Below, one piece after another: positions 34,183 to 43,427 of a stretch of DNA of 64,000 nt. The translations under genes were made by a program, and so were the position numbers. The notes below the pieces were generated by a model. It was not told the origin of the DNA, did not search any database, and saw nothing but the letters and a program-made list of their open reading frames with translations. This DNA comes from Bin55 sp965220235 (lineage in GTDB: Bacteria > Pseudomonadota > Gammaproteobacteria > Pseudomonadales > Azotimanducaceae). The stretch is taken from NCBI GenBank assembly GCA_965220235.1, contig OZ244815.1, positions 3,348,001 to 3,412,000 on the forward strand, read 5' to 3'. Positions within the stretch are counted from its first letter, which is position 1; each line of letters starts with the position of its first letter.

Positions 34183-35166
34183 ATGCTTCATTACGTCATA
34201 AAGCGCATGGGCACTATGGTGCTGACGCTTGCATTCATTTCCGTGATTGTCTTTGTTGTTATCCAGCTCCCGCCAGGCGACATCGTAACTTCCACACTCG
34301 AACGCATGGAAGCGTCGGGCATGCAAGCGTCCGATGAATACGTACAAAACCTAAGAGCACGCTACAACCTCGACAAACCTCTCTATCTGCAGTATTTAAA
34401 CTGGATTTTCAATTTCGTACAAGGTGATCTCGGCTATTCGTACATCTATTCGAAACCAGTAAACGAGCTAGTCTGGGAGCGCCTCGGCTACACGCTTCTC
34501 ATAACAATTTCGGCCGTGATATTCACGTGGGTAGTCGCTGTACCCTTCGGTATCTATTCGGCGGTACGTCAATACTCTATCGGCGACTACTTCGTGACCG
34601 TAGTCGCGCTTGTCGGACTCGCCACTCCCAATTTCCTCCTCGCATTACTCGTGATGTTCTTTGCGTGGGAATGGTTTGGAATATCGATCGGTGGGTTGTA
34701 CTCAATGGAATTCCGAGATCAACCGTTCTCGATCCCGAAACTCTTCGACCTACTGTCGCGGCTCTGGATTCCAGGAAGCGTCGTCGGAATGGGCGGCACC
34801 GCGGTGACCATGAGAATCCTGCGCGCGAATCTGCTCGACGAACTCAATAAACCTTATGTCGTTACGGCGCGAGCGAAGGGTGTAAAACCTATCAAGCTCA
34901 TCTTTAAATATCCGTTACGAATCGCGATCAACCCATTCATCAGCACATTAGGTCTGCTCCTTCCAACCTTAATTTCCGGCGAAGCGATCGTCTCGATGGT
35001 TCTCAACCTACCAACCACGGGTCGGATGCTGCTGCAAGCATTACTCGCGCAGGATATGTACCTGGCAGGTAGTTTCCTCATGTTGCTCGCGATTCTGACG
35101 GTCGTCGGAATGTTGATTTCAGATTTGATACTTGCTTGGTCTGATCCGAGGATTCGATATGAGTGA
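34183..35166 (+). CDS. peptide ABC transporter permease (DppB type)
   Basis: Inner-membrane permease of the Dpp/Opp family, 327 residues. First helix then the periplasmic YNLDKPLYLQYLNW segment typical of DppB, several further helices, and the EAA loop with TARAKGVKPIKLIFKYPLRIAINP. ATG at 34183, 27 bases after the binding protein. It overlaps the next permease start. Confidence 0.93.
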   Translation: MLHYVIKRMGTMVLTLAFISVIVFVVIQLPPGDIVTSTLERMEASGMQASDEYVQNLRARYNLDKPLYLQYLNWIFNFVQGDLGYSYIYSKPVNELVWERLGYTLLITISAVIFTWVVAVPFGIYSAVRQYSIGDYFVTVVALVGLATPNFLLALLVMFFAWEWFGISIGGLYSMEFRDQPFSIPKLFDLLSRLWIPGSVVGMGGTAVTMRILRANLLDELNKPYVVTARAKGVKPIKLIFKYPLRIAINPFISTLGLLLPTLISGEAIVSMVLNLPTTGRMLLQALLAQDMYLAGSFLMLLAILTVVGMLISDLILAWSDPRIRYE

Positions 35167-36313
35167 AGCAGTCCTCGAGCGGCCTCAAGCGATTACTACT
35201 GAGACGCAAGAAGAACTCAATTTTCTAACCCCTCGTCAACTCGCATGGCGTCGTTTCAAACGACACAAACTCGCCCTCATAAGCGGTGTCGTCCTGATCG
35301 TCATGTATTTAGTGACCGGCTTCGCAGAATTTTTCGCACCGTACGCAACTACGTCTCGAAATGTTGGCGCGATCAACGCGCCACCAATGAACGTACGCTT
35401 TTTCGAGCATGACGGGACATTTCACTTGCGGCCGTTCGTATATGGCTATGACTTACATATTAACGAAGAAACTTGGGCACGCGAGTACACAGAGAACCCA
35501 GAAAAGATCTATCCAATACGATTTTTCGCGCGCGGCGAAACCTACGAGCTTTGGAATCTCTTTGAAGGAGATATTCACTTCTTCATTGCTGAAAACGACG
35601 AAGGCGAAGGCTACATTCATTTCTTGGGTACTGATCAGTTAGGTCGAGACGTATATTCCCGTGTGATTTACGGCGGTCGTATTTCCCTGTCGATCGGCAT
35701 GCTTGGTATTGGTCTGACGCTGTTCCTCGGCGTCCTATTTGGAGGGTTCGCGGGTTATCTCGGCGGTTGGGTCGATCGCATCGTTCAACGCATGATCGAG
35801 GTGCTGCAATCGTTACCAACCTTACCGTTGTGGATGGCGCTTACTGCGGCATTACCAGCCCATTGGAGTTCACTCCGAATCTACTTCGGCGTCACGATCA
35901 TTCTTTCGCTATTCGGATGGACCGCACTAGCGCGCCAGGTCCGGGGACGCTTTCTCGCGCTGCGGAATGAGGACTTCGTGATCGCAGCACGGCTAATCGG
36001 CAGCGGTCAGAATCGGATCATCTTTAAACACATGATGCCGAGCTTCCTGAGTCACACCATCACGACGGCAACCTTGGCCGTTCCAGGCGTAATCTTGGGA
36101 GAAACCGCACTGAGCTTCCTCGGAATCGGGATTCGACCACCCATTGTCAGCTGGGGTGTGTTGATGGAACAAGCGCAAAACTATCAAGTGATATCGATGA
36201 CGCCCTGGATTCTGTATCCAGGACTCTTTGTCGTAATCGCTGTGATGGCATTCAACATACTCGGCGATGGCTTGCGAGACGCCGCTGACCCCTACAACAT
36301 AGGTGGTCAATGA
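35159..36313 (+). CDS. peptide ABC transporter permease (DppC type)
   Basis: Second permease, 384 residues. The N-terminus LTPRQLAWRRFKRHKLALISG and a first helix are DppC-like, followed by a long extracytoplasmic loop of about 100 residues, FLGTDQLGRDVYSRVIYGGRISL, and the EAA loop AARLIGSGQNRIIFKHMMPS. The frame begins at 35132, but ATG 35159 has a GAGG seven bases ahead and starts with the sensible MSEAVLERPQ. Overlaps both neighbours, so it is translationally coupled. Confidence 0.93.
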   Translation: MSEAVLERPQAITTETQEELNFLTPRQLAWRRFKRHKLALISGVVLIVMYLVTGFAEFFAPYATTSRNVGAINAPPMNVRFFEHDGTFHLRPFVYGYDLHINEETWAREYTENPEKIYPIRFFARGETYELWNLFEGDIHFFIAENDEGEGYIHFLGTDQLGRDVYSRVIYGGRISLSIGMLGIGLTLFLGVLFGGFAGYLGGWVDRIVQRMIEVLQSLPTLPLWMALTAALPAHWSSLRIYFGVTIILSLFGWTALARQVRGRFLALRNEDFVIAARLIGSGQNRIIFKHMMPSFLSHTITTATLAVPGVILGETALSFLGIGIRPPIVSWGVLMEQAQNYQVISMTPWILYPGLFVVIAVMAFNILGDGLRDAADPYNIGGQ

Positions 36314-37233
36314 AAATGGACAACATTCTTGAAATCCGCAACTTGGGTGTCCGTTTTAAAACTGATACGGGCATAACCAATGCACTGAACGACATCAATT
36401 TCGATGTCCCGCGCGGCAAGGTCACCGCGATTGTCGGTGAGTCTGGTTCTGGCAAATCCGTTACCGCGAACTGCATCATGCGTCTACTGCAACCTCCTGG
36501 CGAGATCGTGAGTGGGTCCATTCAGTTCAATCCTTCAAGAGCCGAACCATTCGATGTCGTCGCCATTAGCGACCGCGACCCACGAATCTACGATCTTCAT
36601 GGTGGACTCATCAGCATGGTGTTCCAAGAACCCATGACTGCGCTCTCGCCAGTTCACCGCGTTGGAAACCAGGTCGCAGAAGCGATCCTGTGTCATCGGG
36701 ATGTATCAAAAGACGCAGCGATGGCGGAAGCACACGACATGCTGAGACGGGTAGGCATTCCTGACATTGACACGCGTATCAATATGTATCCATTCGAGTT
36801 TTCCGGAGGGATGCGGCAGCGTGTGGTCATCGCGACGGCTCTCGTGTGCAATCCTGAAGTGCTCATTTGCGATGAACCAACCACTGCGCTGGACGTGACG
36901 ATTCAGGCTGAGATCCTGACCCTCATCAAACACCTCCAGGAGGAATTGAGCAACTCGATCATTTTTATCACGCACGACATCGGAATCGTCGCACAGATTG
37001 CCGACTATGTCGTGGTCATGTATCAGGGGCGAGTTTTAGAGATAGGCACCGTCAGACAGGTATTGAAGAATCCTCTGCATCCATACACCAAAGGGTTGCT
37101 CGCAGCAATCCCTGGAAATGTGCCTAAGAACGTACGACTATCAACGATCGCGACCGCCGTCGGCGATGCGGACATTACGACGCCGTACCCGCTAAAGGAA
37201 GTTGGGGACGGACGATTGGTGAGTCTACCTTGA
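36310..37233 (+). CDS. peptide ABC transporter ATPase (DppD type)
   Basis: First single-domain ATPase of the set, 307 residues. Walker A GESGSGKS near residue 43, signature FSGGMRQR near 162, Walker B VLICDEPTTALD, and the C-terminal HPYTKGLLAAIPG typical of DppD/OppD. The ATG at 36310 overlaps the permease stop (ATGA). The following ATPase starts immediately after its stop. Confidence 0.94.
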   Translation: MKMDNILEIRNLGVRFKTDTGITNALNDINFDVPRGKVTAIVGESGSGKSVTANCIMRLLQPPGEIVSGSIQFNPSRAEPFDVVAISDRDPRIYDLHGGLISMVFQEPMTALSPVHRVGNQVAEAILCHRDVSKDAAMAEAHDMLRRVGIPDIDTRINMYPFEFSGGMRQRVVIATALVCNPEVLICDEPTTALDVTIQAEILTLIKHLQEELSNSIIFITHDIGIVAQIADYVVVMYQGRVLEIGTVRQVLKNPLHPYTKGLLAAIPGNVPKNVRLSTIATAVGDADITTPYPLKEVGDGRLVSLP

Positions 37234-38931
37234 GTGCTTGCGATCGTGAATGACGACGACCTGATTCTTAAGGTCCGGCATCTCAGCAAGACTTTCGATG
37301 AACACGTCGCCCTTCGCGATGTGTCGTTTGATCTTAAAAAAGCCGATACGCTCGGGGTTGTAGGGGAATCAGGTTCAGGGAAAACAACGCTCGCGCGATG
37401 CATTTTGCGAGCAATTGATCCAGATAGAGGCGGCACCGTAGAGTTCAACAGCGACCAAGGTGGCTGGGTTTCACTCTCATCTTTGCGTCACAAGGAACTG
37501 GTGCCTTTGCGGAAAGAGATGCAGATGGTCTTTCAAGACCCCTACTCATCACTAAATCCGCGAATGACCGTTAGACAGATCATTGAGGAACCGTTGATCA
37601 TCCATGACGAAGGGAATAGCAACGAGCGACTTGAGAGGGTTCGCGAAATGCTCGATCTCGTTCAACTAAGTCAGGATTCACTGACGCGATACCCTCATGC
37701 CTTTTCTGGCGGTCAACGACAACGCATCGGAATCGCTCGCGCGCTCATCTTGAATCCGAATCTCGTTGTATGTGATGAGACGGTTTCTGCTTTAGACGTC
37801 TCGGTTCAAGCACAGATCATCAATCTACTTGAAGATCTACAGAAGACGCTCCATCTCACGTACATTTTTGTCGCACATGACCTCGCTGTAGTTCGACATA
37901 TTTGTAACAACGTTCTAGTGATGCACAACGGCGTTGTAGTTGAGAGAGGGGATGTCGACTACGTGTTCGACCATCCGCAGCGCAACTACACTCGACTCCT
38001 ACTTTCTGCAATCCCTTCACCAGACCCCGATATCCGCATGACCCCTGAAGATAGGGCGATCTTAGAAGAGCCTGAACCAGTAACGAATGGCTACGGACTT
38101 GTCGAGGGACCGGTGTGGCACGACGACTACGGTTTGATGTTTAGCGACGTCATTTTCGGAGGCGTGTATTCCGTCAATGACCGCAAGGAAGTTGAATCGG
38201 TTTTTGAACACCGGCGGGGCATCGGCGGCATGGCCGTTCACGCTGATGGTGGCTTGGTCGTAAGTGGAAAGAACATATCTCTCAAGAGATTCGGTGAATC
38301 CGAGAGCATTCTGCTATTGGATCGGGACCCTGACAACGGGAACGTTGGGTACAACGACTTAACCACCGATACAGCGGGACGCGTCTACGTGGGTTCACTC
38401 GGCTCAAGTCCAGTATTCGATGATGGGCTGGAACCGAGAGCAGGAAACCTATACGTGATCGATCTTGACGGTAAGAGCCGAATAGTCGCGGAAGATGTGC
38501 AACTCACTAACGGTCTTGGTTTCAGCCCAAACGGACGAGTGCTTTACCACTCTGATTCACGACGCGGGCAGATATTTCGATATGAAGTCGTACGTAACGG
38601 CGACCTAAAACAGCGAGAGGTTTTTCACGAACTCGAAGACGGTGCACCGGATGGGCTAGCGGTTGCAGAAGATGGTTCGATTTGGGTTGCAAACGCTGGT
38701 GCAGGCGGCGTTGCGGTGATAGACGCGGACGGCAGTCAGCGTTCGTTTATCTCGATCCCCGTTCCGATCTGTACAAGTGTGTGTTTTGGTGGCGCCGGCT
38801 TGAGAACGTTGTATATTGTCTCAGGCTCCAATGGAGTCGACGGTGATCGACGTGGCGGCGTTTATCGATACGAAGCCGAGGTAAGCGGCATCCCGATACC
38901 GCTCGCCCAAATCACTGTACCTGCTTCTTAG
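37234..38931 (+). CDS. peptide ABC transporter ATPase (DppF type) fused to an SMP-30/gluconolactonase domain
   Basis: One 565-residue chain with two unrelated parts. Residues 1-275: DppF-like ATPase, Walker A GESGSGKTTL, Q-loop QMVFQDPYSSLNPR, signature FSGGQRQR, Walker B LVVCDETVSALD (a Pro is replaced, D-E-T-V) and a C-terminal HPQRNYTRLLLSAIP. Residues about 285-565: an SMP-30 beta-propeller with metal-ligand motifs LVEGPVW, LTNGLGFSPNG and GAPDGLAV. The reading frame is continuous with no sign of frameshift. GTG 37234 directly follows the dppD-like stop. A lactonase fused to a transport ATPase is unusual; the function of the joining is unknown. Confidence 0.9.
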   Translation: MLAIVNDDDLILKVRHLSKTFDEHVALRDVSFDLKKADTLGVVGESGSGKTTLARCILRAIDPDRGGTVEFNSDQGGWVSLSSLRHKELVPLRKEMQMVFQDPYSSLNPRMTVRQIIEEPLIIHDEGNSNERLERVREMLDLVQLSQDSLTRYPHAFSGGQRQRIGIARALILNPNLVVCDETVSALDVSVQAQIINLLEDLQKTLHLTYIFVAHDLAVVRHICNNVLVMHNGVVVERGDVDYVFDHPQRNYTRLLLSAIPSPDPDIRMTPEDRAILEEPEPVTNGYGLVEGPVWHDDYGLMFSDVIFGGVYSVNDRKEVESVFEHRRGIGGMAVHADGGLVVSGKNISLKRFGESESILLLDRDPDNGNVGYNDLTTDTAGRVYVGSLGSSPVFDDGLEPRAGNLYVIDLDGKSRIVAEDVQLTNGLGFSPNGRVLYHSDSRRGQIFRYEVVRNGDLKQREVFHELEDGAPDGLAVAEDGSIWVANAGAGGVAVIDADGSQRSFISIPVPICTSVCFGGAGLRTLYIVSGSNGVDGDRRGGVYRYEAEVSGIPIPLAQITVPAS

Positions 38932-39953
38932 TCGTTAACGGCCAAATTCTGCGTCGCAAGCCAATCGCGATCGAATAGTCGTGATTGGTATTTATTTCCG
39001 GTATCACACAGCATCGTAACGACCGTATGACCTGGTCCAAGCTTCCGTGCTACTTCTATCGCGCCGCATATGTTGATACCACTACTTGATCCAAGAAACC
39101 ATCCTTCCTCGCGCAGTATCCGGTACACAAGATCGACCATCGCTTGGTCTGTGATCTGCACGGCCCAGTCAACTCGTGCCTCTGCAAAGTTATCGGTAAC
39201 ACGACTATTACCGATGCCTTCAGTAATCGATGGACCCTCACTCATTACCGTCTCACCGGTCATGACGTAACTATGCAGCGCGCTTCCCATGCAATCGGAC
39301 AGGATGACTTGAACGTCTTCGTTCTGCTCTTTCAAGTATTGGGATACACCTGCAATCGTGCCTCCAGTACCAACCGAGCAAACAAACGCAGAAATTCCGT
39401 GTTCTGTGTCTTGCCAGATTTCCGGCCCTGTTGACTCATAGTGGGCCAGTGTATTCGCCGTATTGTCAAATTGATTAGCCCAAATACCGTCCTGTAGGGT
39501 CGCCGCATAACGCCCAGCTTGTTTCTGGTAGTTGTTGTCGTCCTTGTAAGGCACGGTCGGAACGACACGTACTTCTGCGCCAAGTGTTCGCAGAATGTCC
39601 ACTTTTTCAGGTGACTGGTTGTCAGGCATGTAAATAACGCATTTGTAGCCTCGTGCGTTGCAGATGTGGGCAAGACCGATCCCGGTATTACCTGCAGTAC
39701 CTTCAACTACTGTTCCACCAGGTTGGAGCTCACCGCTTTTCTCTGCTTCTCGAATCATCCACCAAGCAGCGCGGTCTTTTACAGATCCTCCTGGGTTTAA
39801 GAACTCCGCTTTGCCATATATCTCGCATCCTGTACTTTCTGAAGCCGCTTTTAACCGAATCAAAGGTGTATTACCTATCGATTCAACGAATCCCGCCTGA
39901 TGTGCCGCCACTGTATCTACATAAGAAAAATAGCGGAAAATTGTAGAGACCAT
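38928..39953 (-). CDS. cysteine synthase family, PLP-dependent
   Basis: PLP enzyme that makes L-cysteine from O-acetylserine and sulfide, or a close relative. Motifs: ESIGNTPLIRLK, EFLNPGGSVKDRAAWWM with the PLP lysine in SVKDR, EGTAGNTGIGLAHICNARGYKC, and GTGGTIAGVSQYLKEQ. The PLP-phosphate region is VCSVGTGGTI. The frame reaches an ATG at 40007, but the divergent gene starts at 40009, leaving no room for signals, so the ATG at 39953 or the GTG near 39914 is more likely. The stop overlaps the fused ATPase stop by four bases. Confidence 0.9.
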   Translation of the reverse strand: MVSTIFRYFSYVDTVAAHQAGFVESIGNTPLIRLKAASESTGCEIYGKAEFLNPGGSVKDRAAWWMIREAEKSGELQPGGTVVEGTAGNTGIGLAHICNARGYKCVIYMPDNQSPEKVDILRTLGAEVRVVPTVPYKDDNNYQKQAGRYAATLQDGIWANQFDNTANTLAHYESTGPEIWQDTEHGISAFVCSVGTGGTIAGVSQYLKEQNEDVQVILSDCMGSALHSYVMTGETVMSEGPSITEGIGNSRVTDNFAEARVDWAVQITDQAMVDLVYRILREEGWFLGSSSGINICGAIEVARKLGPGHTVVTMLCDTGNKYQSRLFDRDWLATQNLAVND

Positions 39954-40008
39954 CGAACGAACAGACGGATTAGCACCTTGCTTCGAATAGCATCGTATCA
40001 GTTGCATA

Positions 40009-41193
40009 ATGGCGCGCGTAGTTCAGACCTTTCAGGAACACTTTGTGGCTGAAAACGCCCTTCTAAACGCAGGGGTAAACCCTAAGAAACTTGACGTACT
40101 CGGACAACGTGCGCGGAAGGAAATCGACGATGGATTGCTCCATGCCGCGCAGTATGCCGTCGCAAAAGACGGCGAAGTCATCTGGCAGGAGTCACTAGGA
40201 ACCGCTCGTGACGATTCGCTTATTCCTGTGTTTTCAAGCACTAAAGCCGTCATGTCAGCAGCAGCGTGGTTGGTCATCCAAGACGGCCTATTGGATGTTA
40301 ATGAAACCGTGGCGGACATCATTCCAGAATTCGCAACGAACGGCAAAGAGTCGATCAAGGTCGTGCAGTTATTTCTGCATACATCCGGATTTCCGATGGC
40401 ACCGTTTCGACCAATCGAGTGGGACGATAAAGAGTCACGCCTTTCCAGGTTTTCGAACTGGCGTTTAAACTGGGAACCTGGTGCGAAGTTTGAATATCAC
40501 CCCACATCTAGCATGTGGGTTATCGCTGAAATTGTTGAACGAAAGACCGGCATGGACTTTCGCGAGTACATCAGAAACCGAATCGTTGAACCCCTCGGAC
40601 TCGAAGACTTTTTCATCGGCTTGCCTGCGAGCGAAAACCATCGCGTCTTGACCTTAGAACATGTTGGCGACCCACTCACGAGTGAGGACTATGCCCGACT
40701 AGGCCTGCCCGAGCCGCCTGTCACAGAAGTCACGGAAGATGCAATCCTCTCATTTAATCAACCTGACATCCGAGCAGTCGGCGTCCCTGGAGGCGGTGGC
40801 ATCATGACAGCAGCCGCGATGACTTTGTTCTATCAAGGGCTGTTGCACGGAGGCGCCCGTGACGGCGAGACTGTTTGGCAGCGTGAAACTCTTGACTTTG
40901 CGCTCAAGGTGATCAGCGGTGACTATGTCGATCCTTTAATGGGACATCGGGTGAATCGAGCGCTAGGCGTCGTCATAGCTGGTAACGAACAGCAAAATCT
41001 CAGAGGCTTTGGCCACTCTAACTCGTCAACCGCATTCGGACATGGTGGCGCTGGTGGGCAGATAGCTTGGGCGGACCCTGCTTCAGGTCTTTCCTTCTGT
41101 TACCTCACCAACGGTCACGATCGAAATCCAATGCGTATGGGTTCCCGTGGAGTCTCACTTTCAAGCAAGGCGGCTTCGCTATTGGAGAACTAA
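40009..41193 (+). CDS. beta-lactamase-family serine hydrolase
   Basis: Class C-like serine hydrolase or esterase, 394 residues, with no signal peptide, so probably cytoplasmic. The SxxK site is FSSTKAV, the tyrosine motif lies in EYHPTSSMWV, and the third motif is GHGGAGGQIAWADP. These fit carboxylesterase EstB-like proteins rather than antibiotic-degrading enzymes. Divergent from the cysteine synthase gene with a very short gap. Substrate unknown. Confidence 0.88.
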   Translation: MARVVQTFQEHFVAENALLNAGVNPKKLDVLGQRARKEIDDGLLHAAQYAVAKDGEVIWQESLGTARDDSLIPVFSSTKAVMSAAAWLVIQDGLLDVNETVADIIPEFATNGKESIKVVQLFLHTSGFPMAPFRPIEWDDKESRLSRFSNWRLNWEPGAKFEYHPTSSMWVIAEIVERKTGMDFREYIRNRIVEPLGLEDFFIGLPASENHRVLTLEHVGDPLTSEDYARLGLPEPPVTEVTEDAILSFNQPDIRAVGVPGGGGIMTAAAMTLFYQGLLHGGARDGETVWQRETLDFALKVISGDYVDPLMGHRVNRALGVVIAGNEQQNLRGFGHSNSSTAFGHGGAGGQIAWADPASGLSFCYLTNGHDRNPMRMGSRGVSLSSKAASLLEN

Positions 41194-41197
41194 CGCA

Positions 41198-41791
41198 CTA
41201 GTTTGAGTCTTGGAGACGTTCGAGCTGCGCTAAATTAGCGTCACACTCCTCGATTCCCGCCTCGATTCCCGCTTCAATATACAACTCACGCGCTTCTCGC
41301 CAGTAGTGAATTGCTTTCGGTGTATCACTAAGCTCGGCGTACAAGATAGCGATCGGGCGATAAGCGTTTCCCAACGAAAGTGACGACGTCTCGGGATCCG
41401 ACTTGAGAGATTCCAACGCTTGCCAGTAAATGGGTTCCGCCTCATCCAGCCTGTTTTCGTGACGTAAGTGATCCGCCCAATGGCGCAATGCTTCACCTTC
41501 AAGCAAACCACTCTGTGCGCGGCGTCCAGCATCGGCAGCTTTGCGTAATAGATCGATAGCTACTGCACGCCCGTCAAGATCGCTGCGCAAGTGAGCCAGC
41601 TTATTGAGTGCATACGCTAAACCATAGTTGTCGTGTTCACTATTGGCTGCCTTCGTCGCCTTCTCAAGCAATTCAATGCACGTAGAAGCAATGCTTAATG
41701 CTTCTTCTCCGGACTTTCGTTCTTGAATAGCGTTCGCGCGCAATCGCCAAGCTTGGTCGGCGAGTTCAATTGCTTTCGACATGATTTGCAT
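41198..41791 (-). CDS. tetratricopeptide-repeat-like protein
   Basis: All-helical 197-residue protein with paired helices matching a TPR pattern: A-x-x-L-N-K-L-A-H-L-R-S-D, LRHWADHLRHENRLDEAEPIYWQALESL, and AYRPIAILYAELSDTPKAIHYWREARELY. Likely a protein-protein contact module. No signal peptide. Start at ATG 41791 or ATG 41782. A short direct repeat near the C-terminus, EAGI-EAGIEE, comes from a tandem 12-base duplication. Its function is not known. Confidence 0.75.
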   Translation of the reverse strand: MQIMSKAIELADQAWRLRANAIQERKSGEEALSIASTCIELLEKATKAANSEHDNYGLAYALNKLAHLRSDLDGRAVAIDLLRKAADAGRRAQSGLLEGEALRHWADHLRHENRLDEAEPIYWQALESLKSDPETSSLSLGNAYRPIAILYAELSDTPKAIHYWREARELYIEAGIEAGIEECDANLAQLERLQDSN

Positions 41792-41843
41792 GATTGTGTA
41801 GTCTGCGGATCAGAGCATAACCGGACAAACGAAAATTCCCAGC

Positions 41844-43427
41844 ATGCAGCGAAGACTAGCTCAGGAACATTGGACCATCCGTAAACCCGCGGTTGTCGGT
41901 CGCGGTGGAATGGTCTCCACACAACACTACATCGCATCCGAAATTGGCGCAGAGGTTCTGCGCGATGGAGGCAATGCTGTCGACGCCGCGATCGCCGCGG
42001 GTTTGGCAATCGGTGTTGTTGAACCGTGGCATAGTGGTATAGGCGGTGGCGGCTATATGACCGTTCATTTAGCCGACAGCCGAACCACCAAAGTTGTTGA
42101 ATTCGGTATGCGAGCGCCATTTGCGTCTACGCCCGATGACTACCCTCTCGATCCCAATCGAGGCATAACTGGCGCTGGCAGTTTCAACTGGCCGGCTGTC
42201 AAGGGTCACGTGAATGTAAGCGGACCGCTATCCATCGCAGTTCCTGGATACATCCGCGGGGCAGCTCTTGCCGTCGAGAGATTTGGTAGCAAATCCTGGG
42301 AAGAGATCATCGAACCCGCATGCCGACTCGCCGAAGAAGGTCTACCGATCGATTGGTACGCCACAATGCACATAACGAATTTCGCTCGTGGACTGTCCAG
42401 ATTCGACGGTTCAAAATCGATATATCTACCTGATGGATACCCACCATTAGGCGCTGGTGAAGGATTTGTTAACCGTATACCCTTAACTCAACTGGCGAGG
42501 ACGTATCGCTCCATTCAAAGCGAAGGACCCAATGCGTATTACGAGGGATCGTTGGCGGAGCGCATTGTGTCGGACCTAAGTGAATTAGGCAACAAAATCT
42601 CGCTTCGTGATTTGAAGGAATACCAACCGTTCGTCCGCGAGCCGATTACATCCGATTATCGAGGCGCTACCGTCCAAACGCCGAGCAATATGACGGCCGG
42701 ACCAAGCATGCAGCAGGCACTAGGCATCCTCAAAAACCACACATTCGCCAGTGATCGACCAAGTGCCGATGACGTCATCGCGTATGTCGAAGCTCTGCGA
42801 CAGACCTATGAGTATCGACTTTCGAACTTAGGCGAAGGCAAAACACAAACTGAGGAAACCCATACCTCACACCTATCAGTAGCTGACGACTTCGGCAACA
42901 CGGTTGCTCTTACCCAAACCGTCATGTCGCCCTTTGGATCACAAGTAGTGCTGCCAGAAACTGGTCTCACGATGAACAACGGCATGATGTGGTTCGACCC
43001 ATTACCGGACCGTCCTAATTCTCTGGTCGGTGGCCGTCACCCGTTGTGCAACATGTGTCCGTCATTGCTGTTCCGTGAGGACGGAACACGCTTCGCGGTT
43101 GGCGCATGTGGCGGCAGGAAGATCTTCCCTTCCGTCCTTCAACTCACCTCGTTTGTTCTTGACTTCGGTATGACAATCGACGAAGCTGTCCATCAACCGC
43201 GTATCGACGTCTCAGGCAATGAAAACGTGTGGGCGATGGCTCACTTTAGCGACGATATTCTCGACGCACTCCACGCTGAATACGAAACTACCAAAGTTCG
43301 AAAGAATGGACTTGGTGGTAATCAGTTCGCCGTGCCGCAGATGGTCGCTGCACAACCAGACGGACGTTTTGAAGGGGGTTGCTACGTGCCTTCGCCGCAT
43401 GCTGCGGCCGTAGCTGTAACCAACTAA
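41844..43427 (+). CDS. gamma-glutamyltransferase
   Basis: Ntn-hydrolase that cleaves gamma-glutamyl bonds, as in glutathione. The 527-residue chain has the N-terminal VVGRGGMVSTQH, DGGNAVDAAIAAGLAIGVVEPWHSGIGGGG and the autoprocessing site with nucleophilic Thr in THTSHLSVADDFGNTVALTQTV. The C-terminal GGRKIFPSVLQL is also typical. No clear signal peptide is visible, so the location is uncertain. It lies beside peptide importers and cysteine synthase, which together suit salvage of gamma-glutamyl peptides (inference). The stop overlaps that of the next convergent gene. Confidence 0.92.
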   Translation: MQRRLAQEHWTIRKPAVVGRGGMVSTQHYIASEIGAEVLRDGGNAVDAAIAAGLAIGVVEPWHSGIGGGGYMTVHLADSRTTKVVEFGMRAPFASTPDDYPLDPNRGITGAGSFNWPAVKGHVNVSGPLSIAVPGYIRGAALAVERFGSKSWEEIIEPACRLAEEGLPIDWYATMHITNFARGLSRFDGSKSIYLPDGYPPLGAGEGFVNRIPLTQLARTYRSIQSEGPNAYYEGSLAERIVSDLSELGNKISLRDLKEYQPFVREPITSDYRGATVQTPSNMTAGPSMQQALGILKNHTFASDRPSADDVIAYVEALRQTYEYRLSNLGEGKTQTEETHTSHLSVADDFGNTVALTQTVMSPFGSQVVLPETGLTMNNGMMWFDPLPDRPNSLVGGRHPLCNMCPSLLFREDGTRFAVGACGGRKIFPSVLQLTSFVLDFGMTIDEAVHQPRIDVSGNENVWAMAHFSDDILDALHAEYETTKVRKNGLGGNQFAVPQMVAAQPDGRFEGGCYVPSPHAAAVAVTN

